Source of the DNA: a virus | Reading direction: 5' to 3' (one strand) | Length of the DNA: 35,463 nt | Virus record (IMG/VR): IMGVR_UViG_3300031718_000096 | Span: 1 to 35,463 of that record | In this document: positions 30,372 to 35,463 of the stretch, piece after piece | How the letters are laid out: each line of letters begins with the position of its first letter | How positions within the stretch are numbered: the first letter of the stretch is position 1 | Position numbers and translations under genes: made by a program | Notes under the pieces: model-generated | What the model was told of the DNA's origin: nothing | What the model saw: only the letters and a program-made list of their open reading frames with translations | Databases searched by the model: none

Positions 30372-30965
30372 TTAATCCTCCCCTGGCTGTCTGAATGAAA
30401 TTGGTGCGTGCCACGGCTTTTGCGCCTTAATCCTGGCATTCTGTTCCTGCTCGATTCGCCAAGATTCCTCGCGCGACCGCCACCCGCTTTCCTTCCGTCC
30501 CTTTCCGTACTTGGCTTCGTCTTCCTTATCCGCATCAAAGTTCCAGCGCATGCCCGGCATAGGCTCTGAATCTTTTGCTTTGTGCTCATCCCAAAATTCA
30601 GATAGCAAGTTATTCCATATGGCCCTGTCATTCGCTGTCTCTTTCGGCGATTCATAGGAAACTGCCGTTCCCGGCGTTGGTTGGCGATCCTGCCATTCCC
30701 GCAAGCATTCGAGCATCTCGGCCACGCTTGGAAAGAATTTACATTTCTGGATGCTCTCTTGGAATGCCGCCTTGAGTTCCTCTTCGTTTAAATGCCTTAG
30801 GCCCATCTGATAAAGTAAAATCGATTCCTCACCTGGTGGATCTTGCCGGTAATATTGGGCGAAGTCGTTCAGGTATCCTTTCAGGGTGGTCGAGAATCTC
30901 AAGAGCTTTTCTTGCTCGGTCTGCTCTTTCCTCTCCCTTGCTTCGCGTTCGGACTTCTTCGACAT
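30372..30965 (-). CDS. Helicase-loader/replisome-organiser-like protein
   Basis: A 197-aa protein. The charged N-terminus is followed by LKGYLNDFAQYYRQDPPGEE and ILLYQMGLRHLNEEELKAAF, then CKFFPSVAEMLE. This layout (L..Y...L..L..E.L..A......KFFP...E) recurs in phage replication partners of initiators, and I recall it from replicative helicase loaders. The C-terminus is Trp/Arg/Glu-rich. Its first 137 bases overlap the end of the initiator gene in another frame; ATG 30963-30965 has a GGGAGA site. It would recruit the host DnaB helicase, since no phage helicase is seen; this is inference. Confidence 0.72.
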   Translation of the reverse strand: MSKKSEREARERKEQTEQEKLLRFSTTLKGYLNDFAQYYRQDPPGEESILLYQMGLRHLNEEELKAAFQESIQKCKFFPSVAEMLECLREWQDRQPTPGTAVSYESPKETANDRAIWNNLLSEFWDEHKAKDSEPMPGMRWNFDADKEDEAKYGKGRKESGWRSREESWRIEQEQNARIKAQKPWHAPISFRQPGED

Positions 30966-31530
30966 GCCGGGTCTCCCTTTCCCGCCCGTATACGGACCGC
31001 CGCGGCCAGGATTTTACTTTCTTCTTCCGATGCCCCATGCAGAGATCTTGCCTTGCTCCGCATTTGGGGCAGGCGCCGGGCGCACTTTCTTCCTGTTTAT
31101 GTTCTAATTCAACTTCTAATTCAGTGGCACTGTATTTGCCCCTGGTCTGCCCCTGGCGTTCCTCTGCTTTGCCTCTGGTCTGCCCCTGGTCTGCCTGTGC
31201 AAAGTTTTCCCCTGTGTCCTCATTGATACACTTTGGTATGTAAAATCCATCTCGCAACACTCCAGTAATGGTGTATTCGTTGCGGCCAGTCCATTTGTCG
31301 CCGCCGTGTTTGCTGCGTGCAACTTCAATATCCCCAAGTTCTACTAAGCGTTCAACGATGTAACGTATTCCACGAGTGCTCATTTTCGATTCAGCAGCAA
31401 TAGTTTTTATGGATGGCCATGAGCCGGTCCCATCAGGATGAGCATGGTTGGCAATAATATACAAAACAAGAAGTTCTGAACCTTTTGCTTTTGATTTCTG
31501 TCCAACCCACGCTGAGGCTTCATGGCTCAA
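30829..31530 (-). CDS. Replication initiator, winged-helix (lambda O-like role)
   Basis: A 233-aa protein with TTG start at 31528-31530 after AAGGGGG. N-terminal winged helix: KGSELLVLYIIANHAHPDGT, SWPSIKTIAAESKMSTRGIR and IVERLVELGDIEVAR. This is the helix-turn-helix domain 36 type found in phage replication initiators. The middle holds two GQTRGK repeats and an ELEVELEHK stretch, whose DNA forms iterons and an AT-rich tract. The C-terminus has CPKCGARQDLCMG (zinc knuckle-like) and a charged tail. As with lambda O, the initiator probably binds repeats in its own gene and hands DnaB to the origin through the next gene. A hairpin precedes it. Confidence 0.8.
   Translation of the reverse strand: MSHEASAWVGQKSKAKGSELLVLYIIANHAHPDGTGSWPSIKTIAAESKMSTRGIRYIVERLVELGDIEVARSKHGGDKWTGRNEYTITGVLRDGFYIPKCINEDTGENFAQADQGQTRGKAEERQGQTRGKYSATELEVELEHKQEESAPGACPKCGARQDLCMGHRKKKVKSWPRRSVYGRERETRHVEEVRTRSKGEERADRARKALEILDHPERIPERLRPILPARSTR
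31102..31195. other. Candidate replication origin: iterons plus AT-rich direct repeats
   Basis: Within the initiator gene lie GGTCTGCCCCTGG at 31144-31156 and at 31177-31189 (part of 20-base near-identical units 31136-31155 and 31169-31188), and a third partial GGTCTGCC at 31188-31195. Immediately beside them TTCTAATTCA occurs twice, at 31102-31111 and 31114-31123, in an AT-rich stretch. Iterons beside an AT-rich tract inside the initiator gene is the lambda origin plan. The assignment is inferred from layout. Confidence 0.5.
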
Positions 31531-31556
31531 TTGGTATCCCCCTTACGGGATATAAA

Positions 31557-31580
31557 GGCCGGGAGGTAAGGCTCCCGGCC
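31557..31580 (-). terminator. Hairpin upstream of the initiator start (terminator or attenuator)
   Basis: A perfect 9-bp inverted repeat, GGCCGGGAG/CTCCCGGCC, with a 6-base loop. On the minus strand it is followed by TTTATAT, so it has the stem plus short U-rich tract of an intrinsic terminator. It lies in the leader of the initiator gene, 27 bases before its TTG start, with the ribosome site in between. It may terminate read-through from the recombination operon or act as an attenuator controlling initiator amounts. Confidence 0.6.
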
Positions 31581-31639
31581 CCAGGAGTGTGGTTTCGTCA
31601 GGAACACGGCAGTGGATGCCGCATCCGTATTCTCCATAG

Positions 31640-31690
31640 TGTACTCTAGGAGTCAAGCGAATACTGTATTGACTTTGCACATTTCAATAA
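31640..31690 (-). promoter_or_regulatory. Regulatory gap with operator-like inverted repeats
   Basis: The 165-base gap ahead of the initiator contains two short inverted repeats, ACTC-TAG-GAGT (31643-31653) and AATAC-T-GTATT (31660-31670). The latter is a near-palindrome of the kind bound by dimeric repressors. Minus-strand TTGACT (31651-31656) could be a -35 element, but I find no convincing -10 at 17 bases. I treat this as a probable promoter/operator block for the replication genes, not a defined promoter. Confidence 0.4.
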
Positions 31691-31695
31691 TTTCT

Positions 31696-31815
31696 TCACA
31701 AAACCTGCCAAGCGATCAGCAGGCACATTAGGATGGAAACAGCCGCCGCAAGTAACGCAAATGTGATCACATCCTCGACGGATGGGACCGGATCAATTTT
31801 CAAAGGATACTCCAT
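31696..31815 (-). CDS. Small single-TM membrane protein
   Basis: A 39-aa ORF from ATG 31813-31815, overlapping the last 23 bases of the ERF gene. It has an acidic N-terminus (KIDPVPSVEDV) then one TM helix (ITFALLAAAVSILMCLLIAW) and a very short tail. The longer upstream reading is an Arg/Ser-rich shadow. It is the last gene before the regulatory gap. Function unknown; phage early mini-membrane proteins commonly act on host membrane targets. Confidence 0.58.
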   Translation of the reverse strand: MEYPLKIDPVPSVEDVITFALLAAAVSILMCLLIAWQVL

Positions 31816-32866
31816 CAATGCGCACAATCCCCGCAATGTTTGAATATTTTCCGTTCTCCTTCGTTTCAAACATTGCTGGCTTGCCGATCGCCGCCTGAAG
31901 GATGGGCCAGATTCCCTTGTCGAAGGTCGAATGCTCTCGGCCATTCCATTTCACGTGCATGAATGGTTTTTTACCTTCCTTCTCGACAATCTTGGCCGCA
32001 ATCAAAATCGGATCGGTGGACTTCGCTGGAGCGGGTTGATCCGGAAAAGCCGGTGGCGGCGGAATGACAGCCTTCGGAAGCGTGGAATTTTTTACTGTCT
32101 TTGCCGGCTCGCTCCACTTCGTTTGTACATTGAACCGCGCGCATAGGTCCTGAAACTTAAAGACCAACTTCTCATCGAGACAGAATACGGACTTGTCATA
32201 CATCTTGATTCCGAAGAAGGCTTTATCGTCCTCGTCCATTTCTGACCGGACAATGTTCAGCCCCGCCCCGGAAAGGGCCACTAAGCCCTGTTTCCAGGCA
32301 ACGAGATGCACGATTGCATGGATTTTGTCCTGAGAGGCCACAGCAGACGCCGAAGCCGTTGAATCGGCTCCCTTGCCTTTTTTGCTCTTGTATTCCTCAA
32401 TCTTCCGATCCGCGACAGATTGAGCGGCTTCGCGCGTTCCGGAAGGTTCGCTGATTGAATTCGCGTCATCATCCATTTCGGCGGCTACGCCAATGATGGC
32501 CTGATAGGAATATCTGCGCGCGTAAGTAATTGCAGTTCCAATCGTTTGCGCATCATATTTCGAGCCGCCGCCCTTCTCCCTGCCAACCGCCGGAAGCATA
32601 AGTTCGATGCGTTTCCATTGTCCGGACGAGTGAGCAAGTTCGCTAATCACCCCCGCTTCTTGTAGTTGGGCATCGTTCAGCGGCCATTGGGTCACGACAA
32701 GGCCATATTTGGCGAGTGCTGGCTGCGTGGCCTTGATCACCGCAGCAAGATCCGCATAGCGTGACGCGTAGTAGGGATTCTCCGATTCCTTGTGGACCGG
32801 GCCAAATTCAAGCTGCGCCTTGGCTAGAGCGCCAATCAGTTCGTTTGTCTGCTCGGATTGGTTCAT
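31793..32866 (-). CDS. erf: ERF-family single-strand annealing recombinase
   Basis: A 357-aa protein. The ERF-superfamily core spans residues about 10-140: AKAQLEFGPVHKESENPYYA, SRYADLAAVIKATQPALAKY, GLVVTQWPL and TIGTAITYARRYSYQAIIGV followed by AAEMDDDAN. ITYARRY...GV....DDD is the family signature. The C-terminal half has a Lys/Gly/Ala/Ser linker and a second folded region ending EYSF-like (GRDHSTF-type residues EHSTFDKGIW). It anneals complementary strands for recombination and concatemer formation, which headful packaging requires. P22 itself has the founding Erf. It is coupled to the KTSC gene by an ATGA overlap. Confidence 0.9.
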   Translation of the reverse strand: MNQSEQTNELIGALAKAQLEFGPVHKESENPYYASRYADLAAVIKATQPALAKYGLVVTQWPLNDAQLQEAGVISELAHSSGQWKRIELMLPAVGREKGGGSKYDAQTIGTAITYARRYSYQAIIGVAAEMDDDANSISEPSGTREAAQSVADRKIEEYKSKKGKGADSTASASAVASQDKIHAIVHLVAWKQGLVALSGAGLNIVRSEMDEDDKAFFGIKMYDKSVFCLDEKLVFKFQDLCARFNVQTKWSEPAKTVKNSTLPKAVIPPPPAFPDQPAPAKSTDPILIAAKIVEKEGKKPFMHVKWNGREHSTFDKGIWPILQAAIGKPAMFETKENGKYSNIAGIVRIDGVSFEN

Positions 32867-33081
32867 TTCGCCTCCAACTTGTGAAACGGGAAGGAGTTGC
32901 GAATGTTGGCGTGGAAATGTTTTCCGATGCTCTCCGAAGCCATGAGCGAGGCGTGAACCTCGGGTTCAACACCCGCGTAGTGATAGACCGATCCTGAATT
33001 GAATTCCACTTCAAGAACCTTCTTTTCGCGATCATAACCGATTGATTTGATCTGGCTGCTTTTTACGGGCATGCGTTCCAT
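32863..33081 (-). CDS. KTSC-domain protein
   Basis: A 72-aa protein. MPVKSSQIKSIGYDREKKVL then VEFNSGSVYHYAGVEPEVHA and SIGKHFHANIRNSFPF match the KTSC domain, named for its likeness to the C-terminal region of Lys-tRNA synthetase (V.SS.I...GYD....L.V.F..G..Y.Y..V). It is a short stand-alone KTSC, common in phage early regions, usually of unknown function; RNA or protein binding is presumed. AAAGGAGAAAG precedes the ATG. Confidence 0.85.
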   Translation of the reverse strand: MERMPVKSSQIKSIGYDREKKVLEVEFNSGSVYHYAGVEPEVHASLMASESIGKHFHANIRNSFPFHKLEAK

Positions 33082-33121
33082 AGGCTTTCTCCTTTCAAAA
33101 CAAGATTCACGTGACCAGCTG

Positions 33122-33862
33122 CTATCCCCGCCAAGTTCCTGAAGGCTTTTTCACTAACTTTGTCCCTGGAATGGAATATTTATCCTTGCGGTTTGTGGCC
33201 TCATCGCGCAACACCGACTCCACAGCCTTTGTGAAGCCCTGGCTATATTTGAAGATCTGGAGCAGAAACTCATCCTCGGCTAGATGTTTCAAGAAAACTT
33301 TCATGTCCGTGACTTCCGCCGAATAAAGCATGCGAATGCTTTGTCCGCCCGAGGCTTCCACGGCCGGCGCAATAATAGGAGCAACAACCGAATTGATTTC
33401 CTCTCTGGCCTCCCTGATTTCCGCCTTTGTTGCCCCGAGCGCCTTCAGTTCATCGATCACGCGTTTCGCTTCGATCCTGTTCAGGCGATCCTGTTCGGCA
33501 TCCGCCGCCGCTTGCTTCCTTTTCTTTTCTTCCTCGGCTGCCACAATGAAGTTCGTCACGGCAACCTTGAGCGCGGCCATAGGCTTCAGCACCGGCTCTT
33601 TAAATTCATCCTGAGCCTTGATTGCCGCTTTCCATGCCTTGTGCGTGGCATCCCGAACCGGGTTCATGATCCGGTCAACCGAGTCAATCCATTGTTTGCA
33701 ATGAAGGATGATTTCGTTTGCGCGATCGATGTCCGCCTGATCCGTGATCTTGATCGTTGTCAGTCTGCGCGAGAGTTCTGGAGCCTGCGCCGCAAGCTGC
33801 GTTTGGTTTGCCCGATCGTAACTGATTTTCACTTCCACTATTCCCGCTTTTGCCGCGCTCAT
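33122..33862 (-). CDS. Coiled-coil protein of the recombination module, unknown
   Basis: A 246-aa protein. Long helices rich in Ala, Glu, Lys and Arg (FIVAAEEEKKRKQAAADAEQ and beyond) flank a central loop and a C-terminal FLKHLAEDEFLLQIFKYSQG, then SVLRDEATNRKDKYSIPGTK. I recall this kind of protein next to phage recombinases; it is not Gam or RecT. It has one cysteine (ILHCKQ) and is otherwise soluble. It overlaps the upstream stop (TAATG) and lies ahead of KTSC and ERF, so a recombination-accessory role is plausible. Confidence 0.7.
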   Translation of the reverse strand: MSAAKAGIVEVKISYDRANQTQLAAQAPELSRRLTTIKITDQADIDRANEIILHCKQWIDSVDRIMNPVRDATHKAWKAAIKAQDEFKEPVLKPMAALKVAVTNFIVAAEEEKKRKQAAADAEQDRLNRIEAKRVIDELKALGATKAEIREAREEINSVVAPIIAPAVEASGGQSIRMLYSAEVTDMKVFLKHLAEDEFLLQIFKYSQGFTKAVESVLRDEATNRKDKYSIPGTKLVKKPSGTWRG

Positions 33863-34029
33863 TAGTTTGGCTCCTTTCCATCCAGAGGAATGTTGATCGG
33901 CGACATCACTTCAAGCCAGGTAGCGCCATGCTCAATTTCCCAGGCTATGTTTCTAACGAAGACTGCCTGCGCTGTGCGGCCTTCCGCTTCGCAGCGATCC
34001 GCCCACGATCTCAGTTCGATGATGTTCAT
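33862..34029 (-). CDS. Small phage protein downstream of RHH gene
   Basis: A 55-aa ORF from ATG 34027-34029 (ATGA overlap with the RHH gene) to TAA 33862-33864. It has helical segments IIELRSWADRCEAEGRTAQA and VRNIAWEIEHGATWLEVMSP. The pattern ELR.WAD.C...G......R..A...E.GA.WLE is that of small early proteins in phages, and could be an anti-repressor or regulator partner. No further assignment. Confidence 0.65.
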   Translation of the reverse strand: MNIIELRSWADRCEAEGRTAQAVFVRNIAWEIEHGATWLEVMSPINIPLDGKEPN

Positions 34030-34175
34030 GATTTCGCCTTCTTTCTGTTCTTGAGGTAAGAGATTAATGCCTCATTGATCAGATAGCTGATGTGCCTGCC
34101 TTCCTCTTTGGCCCATTCACGGTACTGTTCCAGCGTGGAAAGCAGGACCCTTGTATGCGTCATTTCATCGGTCAT
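34026..34175 (-). CDS. Ribbon-helix-helix transcriptional regulator
   Basis: A 49-aa ORF from ATG 34173-34175 with GGAGGATGTAGCA upstream. It folds as strand-helix-helix: TRVLLSTLEQYREWAKEEGR then HISYLINEALISYLKNRKKA. This is the Arc/CopG/MetJ arrangement of a short beta strand, two helices and a basic tail. It is the first gene after the strongest promoter in the window, whose spacer and -10 are covered by a two-copy tandem repeat, the classic target of RHH dimers. It likely autoregulates the early operon. Confidence 0.78.
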   Translation of the reverse strand: MTDEMTHTRVLLSTLEQYREWAKEEGRHISYLINEALISYLKNRKKAKS

Positions 34176-34190
34176 TGCTACATCCTCCAT

Positions 34191-34225
34191 GAACACAATG
34201 ATACCAGATGATAACAGAATGTAAA
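34191..34225 (-). promoter_or_regulatory. Early promoter with embedded tandem operator
   Basis: On the minus strand, TTTACA (34220-34225) and TATCAT (34198-34203) are separated by 16 bases, a good sigma-70-type promoter. Transcription would start near 34191, just before the GGAGG (34184-34188) of the RHH gene. The interval 34198-34217 is two 10-bp direct repeats with one mismatch, ATGATACCAG and ATGATAACAG, covering the -10 and spacer. An AT-rich run lies upstream, as in UP elements. RHH autoregulation is inferred. Confidence 0.65.
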
Positions 34226-34231
34226 GTATTA

Positions 34232-34260
34232 TTATTTTAAGGTATTGTCTTATTTTAAGA
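34232..34260. repeat. AT-rich direct repeats and small palindrome
   Basis: TTATTTTAAG occurs at 34232-34241 and again at 34250-34259 (18-bp period), and the second copy is inside TCTTA-TTT-TAAGA (34248-34260). They sit between the end of the lysis-region genes and the early promoter. They may act as an UP element, as regulator sites, or as a weak transcription boundary. Confidence 0.5.
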
Positions 34261-34268
34261 ATGGCAGG

Positions 34269-34463
34269 TTATTTCTTGATCATCATGGCAATTGCGAAAA
34301 TCCATCCCGCGATCCCGAAGATCAGGGCGAAGATCAGCTTCTTGTCCGCAGCGGCAAGTTTCTCGGCGAGTACCAGGGCCATGGCTGTAGCAGCAAAACG
34401 TTCATTATGAACGGCCACTTCCAGTTTAACCCTGCACAGCGCGTGGGCATCATCTTCAAGCAT
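34269..34463 (-). CDS. Small C-terminal-TM protein, lysis-region
   Basis: A 64-aa ORF from ATG 34461-34463 (GGGGAT upstream), overlapping the end of the previous gene by eight bases. The N-terminal half is soluble and helical (VAVHNERFAATAMALVLAEK), followed by a Lys-flanked TM helix (KKLIFALIFGIAGWIFAIAM) ending MIKK. Single-TM proteins like this close many phage lysis cassettes (holin or antiholin type); role unproved. It is the last gene before the early promoter. Confidence 0.62.
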   Translation of the reverse strand: MLEDDAHALCRVKLEVAVHNERFAATAMALVLAEKLAAADKKLIFALIFGIAGWIFAIAMMIKK

Positions 34464-34704
34464 GCGTATCCCCAGCGGGCGGCAAGGTTGGCGAGGCTGC
34501 CCATTCTGCAAGTTTGGGAATCCAGACTTTGCCTTCCGCCGTGGCGATGATGATGGCCGTAGCTTTGAGGATGGCGATGATTCCGGCGCGATCATGGAAA
34601 TTAAATAAATTCGGAAAGGCCGCCATAAGTCCGGAGTTCCCGAGCACCACGCCAACCGCCTGTTTCGCGCTGACAATGAGAAAGAATTTAAGTTTTGGAT
34701 TCAA
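34456..34704 (-). CDS. Small hydrophobic phage protein, unknown
   Basis: An 82-aa ORF with TTG start 34702-34704, in a TTGA overlap with the previous stop. It contains a Lys-rich beginning then AKQAVGVVLGNSGLMAAFPN, RAGIIAILKATAIIIATAEG and a Trp/Pro end. The hydrophobic segments are moderate, more membrane-associated than deeply spanning. It is similar in style to small proteins downstream of endolysin genes in other phages, from memory. Function unknown. Confidence 0.62.
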   Translation of the reverse strand: MNPKLKFFLIVSAKQAVGVVLGNSGLMAAFPNLFNFHDRAGIIAILKATAIIIATAEGKVWIPKLAEWAASPTLPPAGDTHA

Positions 34705-34898
34705 GGTTTAATGTCCCTTCCATTAATTCTTTGTGTAGTGCCTGGTTCGTACCCCCGAGGATATCGGATCACTCCATCGCTTTCGTGGACGTGAGGCGGA
34801 TACTCGCGGAAAATGAAAAAAAAACGTACGACCCCAAACCAGAGCGGCAAACCAAGTACAACGATCTCGGCCAGGTGGATCATTGTATCGGTGCTCAT
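34701..34898 (-). CDS. Small single-TM protein following the lysozyme-like gene
   Basis: A 65-aa protein. A TM helix near residues 6-30 (IHLAEIVVLGLPLWFGVVRF) is followed by FIFREYPPHVHESDGVIRYP and a polar tail. Its ATGA overlap with the lysozyme-like gene and size suggest a lysis accessory (spanin or holin-like partner) but no lipobox or spanin coiled coil is visible. It is translationally linked on both sides. Confidence 0.65.
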   Translation of the reverse strand: MSTDTMIHLAEIVVLGLPLWFGVVRFFFIFREYPPHVHESDGVIRYPRGYEPGTTQRINGRDIKP

Positions 34899-35353
34899 GC
34901 GGTTTCCCCCTGCTCATCGATTTGAGATTTAACCCATTCGGCGAGCGTTTCAATGGTCTCTACATTCAGTTTTGCGCACACGATCTTTGCCCACGCGCCC
35001 GGATTGTCACCGCCGGTCCAGCCGTGATTGCCGTCATGCCCACCGGCAAGCTCGAGAAAAGTATCATCGACGCTGTAAACGCCGGACCCTCCGGTAAGAA
35101 TGGCGAGACATTCCCGGCGCAAGGCCGAGCATCCATCCGTGTGATCCTGCCACTCGGCATTCCAATCCGCTTTTAAGTAAATGGTCTTACCTTGCTCGGT
35201 TCCCCATCCCTTATCGCCAAGTTCCATGTCACCCGGATTATGGATGCGGAAGGGCAGCGTGCCGGGAATATTGCCGCCCTCCGCAAGCTCGATAGCGCGA
35301 GCCAAGTCGCTCGCCAGTTTCTCAATGAACGGATTGAAATCGGCTGGAGTCAT
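34895..35353 (-). CDS. Lysozyme/transglycosylase-like endolysin candidate
   Basis: A 152-aa protein. The opening helix (FIEKLASDLARAIELAEGGN) is followed by FRIHNPGDMELGDKGWGTEQ, an NPG motif with aromatic context seen in phage cell-wall hydrolases of the lytic transglycosylase/muramidase type. DGCSALRRECLAILTGGSG and a Trp-rich end then follow. A unique catalytic Glu cannot be assigned with confidence. It has no signal peptide, consistent with holin release. It starts at 35353, which is position 17 in the repeat, so it follows the FN3 gene across the junction. It is the best endolysin in the genome. Confidence 0.68.
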   Translation of the reverse strand: MTPADFNPFIEKLASDLARAIELAEGGNIPGTLPFRIHNPGDMELGDKGWGTEQGKTIYLKADWNAEWQDHTDGCSALRRECLAILTGGSGVYSVDDTFLELAGGHDGNHGWTGGDNPGAWAKIVCAKLNVETIETLAEWVKSQIDEQGETA

Positions 35354-35463
35354 GGAATTACTTAGGGGTTGCTGTTACACCCGCCGGCGCCAACGGATTG
35401 GACAAAAAAGTTGCACTTACTTCCGAGCTAAATGCGCTCTCAAATCCGGAACTGTCAATCGCC
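35338..35463. repeat. Right copy of terminal redundancy
   Basis: Identical to bases 2-127. It carries the ATG of the lysozyme-like gene and the 3' 106 bases of the FN3 gene, showing that the two genes are neighbours across the joined ends. Confidence 0.95.
35358..35463 (-). CDS. Partial duplicate of the FN3 gene 3' end
   Basis: Corresponds base for base to 22-127, the last 34 codons plus stop of the exported FN3 protein. It is present only because of the terminal redundancy and is cut by the window end. It should not be counted as a second gene. Confidence 0.9.
   Translation of the reverse strand, partial: AIDSSGFESAFSSEVSATFLSNPLAPAGVTATPK

Noticed and set aside
1-35463. Recoded amber (TAG as sense) genetic code
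   Set aside because: Most genes end cleanly, several in TAG, and large genes contain no internal TAG; only one stop has a convincing extension.
1-35463. Integrase/CI lysogeny module, CRISPR array, insertion sequences
   Set aside because: No tyrosine or serine recombinase motifs, no XRE-type repressor, no spaced direct repeats of CRISPR form and no transposase were seen on either strand.

Overview
The window is an essentially complete genome of a short-tailed (podovirus-type) tailed phage of the P22-like morphogenesis group. Bases 2-127 recur exactly at 35338-35463, so the contig closes into a circle of about 35.34 kb, as expected for a circularly permuted genome (or for one with short direct terminal repeats). 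Every gene I can support is on the minus strand and most stop/start codons overlap (ATGA, TGATG, TTGA), so the genome is read as a few long polycistronic units. I see no integrase, CI-type repressor, DNA or RNA polymerase, tRNA or CRISPR array. The host is not stated. The AxA|Q Sec signal peptides, the acidobacterial-looking FN3 domain and the base composition suggest a soil Gram-negative, perhaps an Acidobacteriota; this is inference.

In transcription order (high to low coordinates). EARLY/REPLICATION, 34.2-29.3 kb: a strong promoter overlapped by a tandem repeat lies in front of a 49-aa ribbon-helix-helix protein. It is followed by a small ORF, a coiled-coil protein, a KTSC protein, an ERF-type single-strand annealing protein and a small membrane protein. 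Next come a regulatory gap with a hairpin, a winged-helix replication initiator carrying lambda-like iterons and AT-rich repeats inside its own gene, a helicase-loader-like protein, a zinc ribbon, a DNA-binding-like protein and an HNH endonuclease. ACCESSORY, 29.3-25.9 kb: tiny ORFs and a C5-cytosine DNA methyltransferase whose reading frame is almost wholly overprinted by a second credible protein. PACKAGING/HEAD, 25.9-16.1 kb: DUF5681-type small-terminase candidate, large terminase, an exported structural-type protein, small proteins, a GroES-like co-chaperonin, P22-type portal, decoration-like protein, scaffold and P22-type coat protein. TAIL/EJECTION, 16.1-7.9 kb: exported structural protein, gp4-like and gp10-like tail factors, a knob protein and three ejection-type proteins. 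HOST CONTACT/LYSIS, 7.9 kb through the circle junction to 34.27 kb: three large fibre/tailspike-type proteins, an outer-membrane beta-barrel, a two-TM protein, an exported FN3 protein, a lysozyme-like protein and small membrane proteins.

The most unusual property is that at least seven genes carry clean Sec signal peptides ending in AxAQ or a variant. They include proteins that look like tail fibres, a tailspike and decoration proteins. The large ones are also cysteine-rich, unlike the cytoplasmically assembled head and ejection proteins. This points to a phage that sends fibre-type proteins through the host envelope, where they could form disulfides. Further points are the overprinted methyltransferase, an amber codon followed by a 38-codon coding-like extension on the tailspike, the phage GroES, a phage outer-membrane barrel, and a candidate origin inside the initiator gene.
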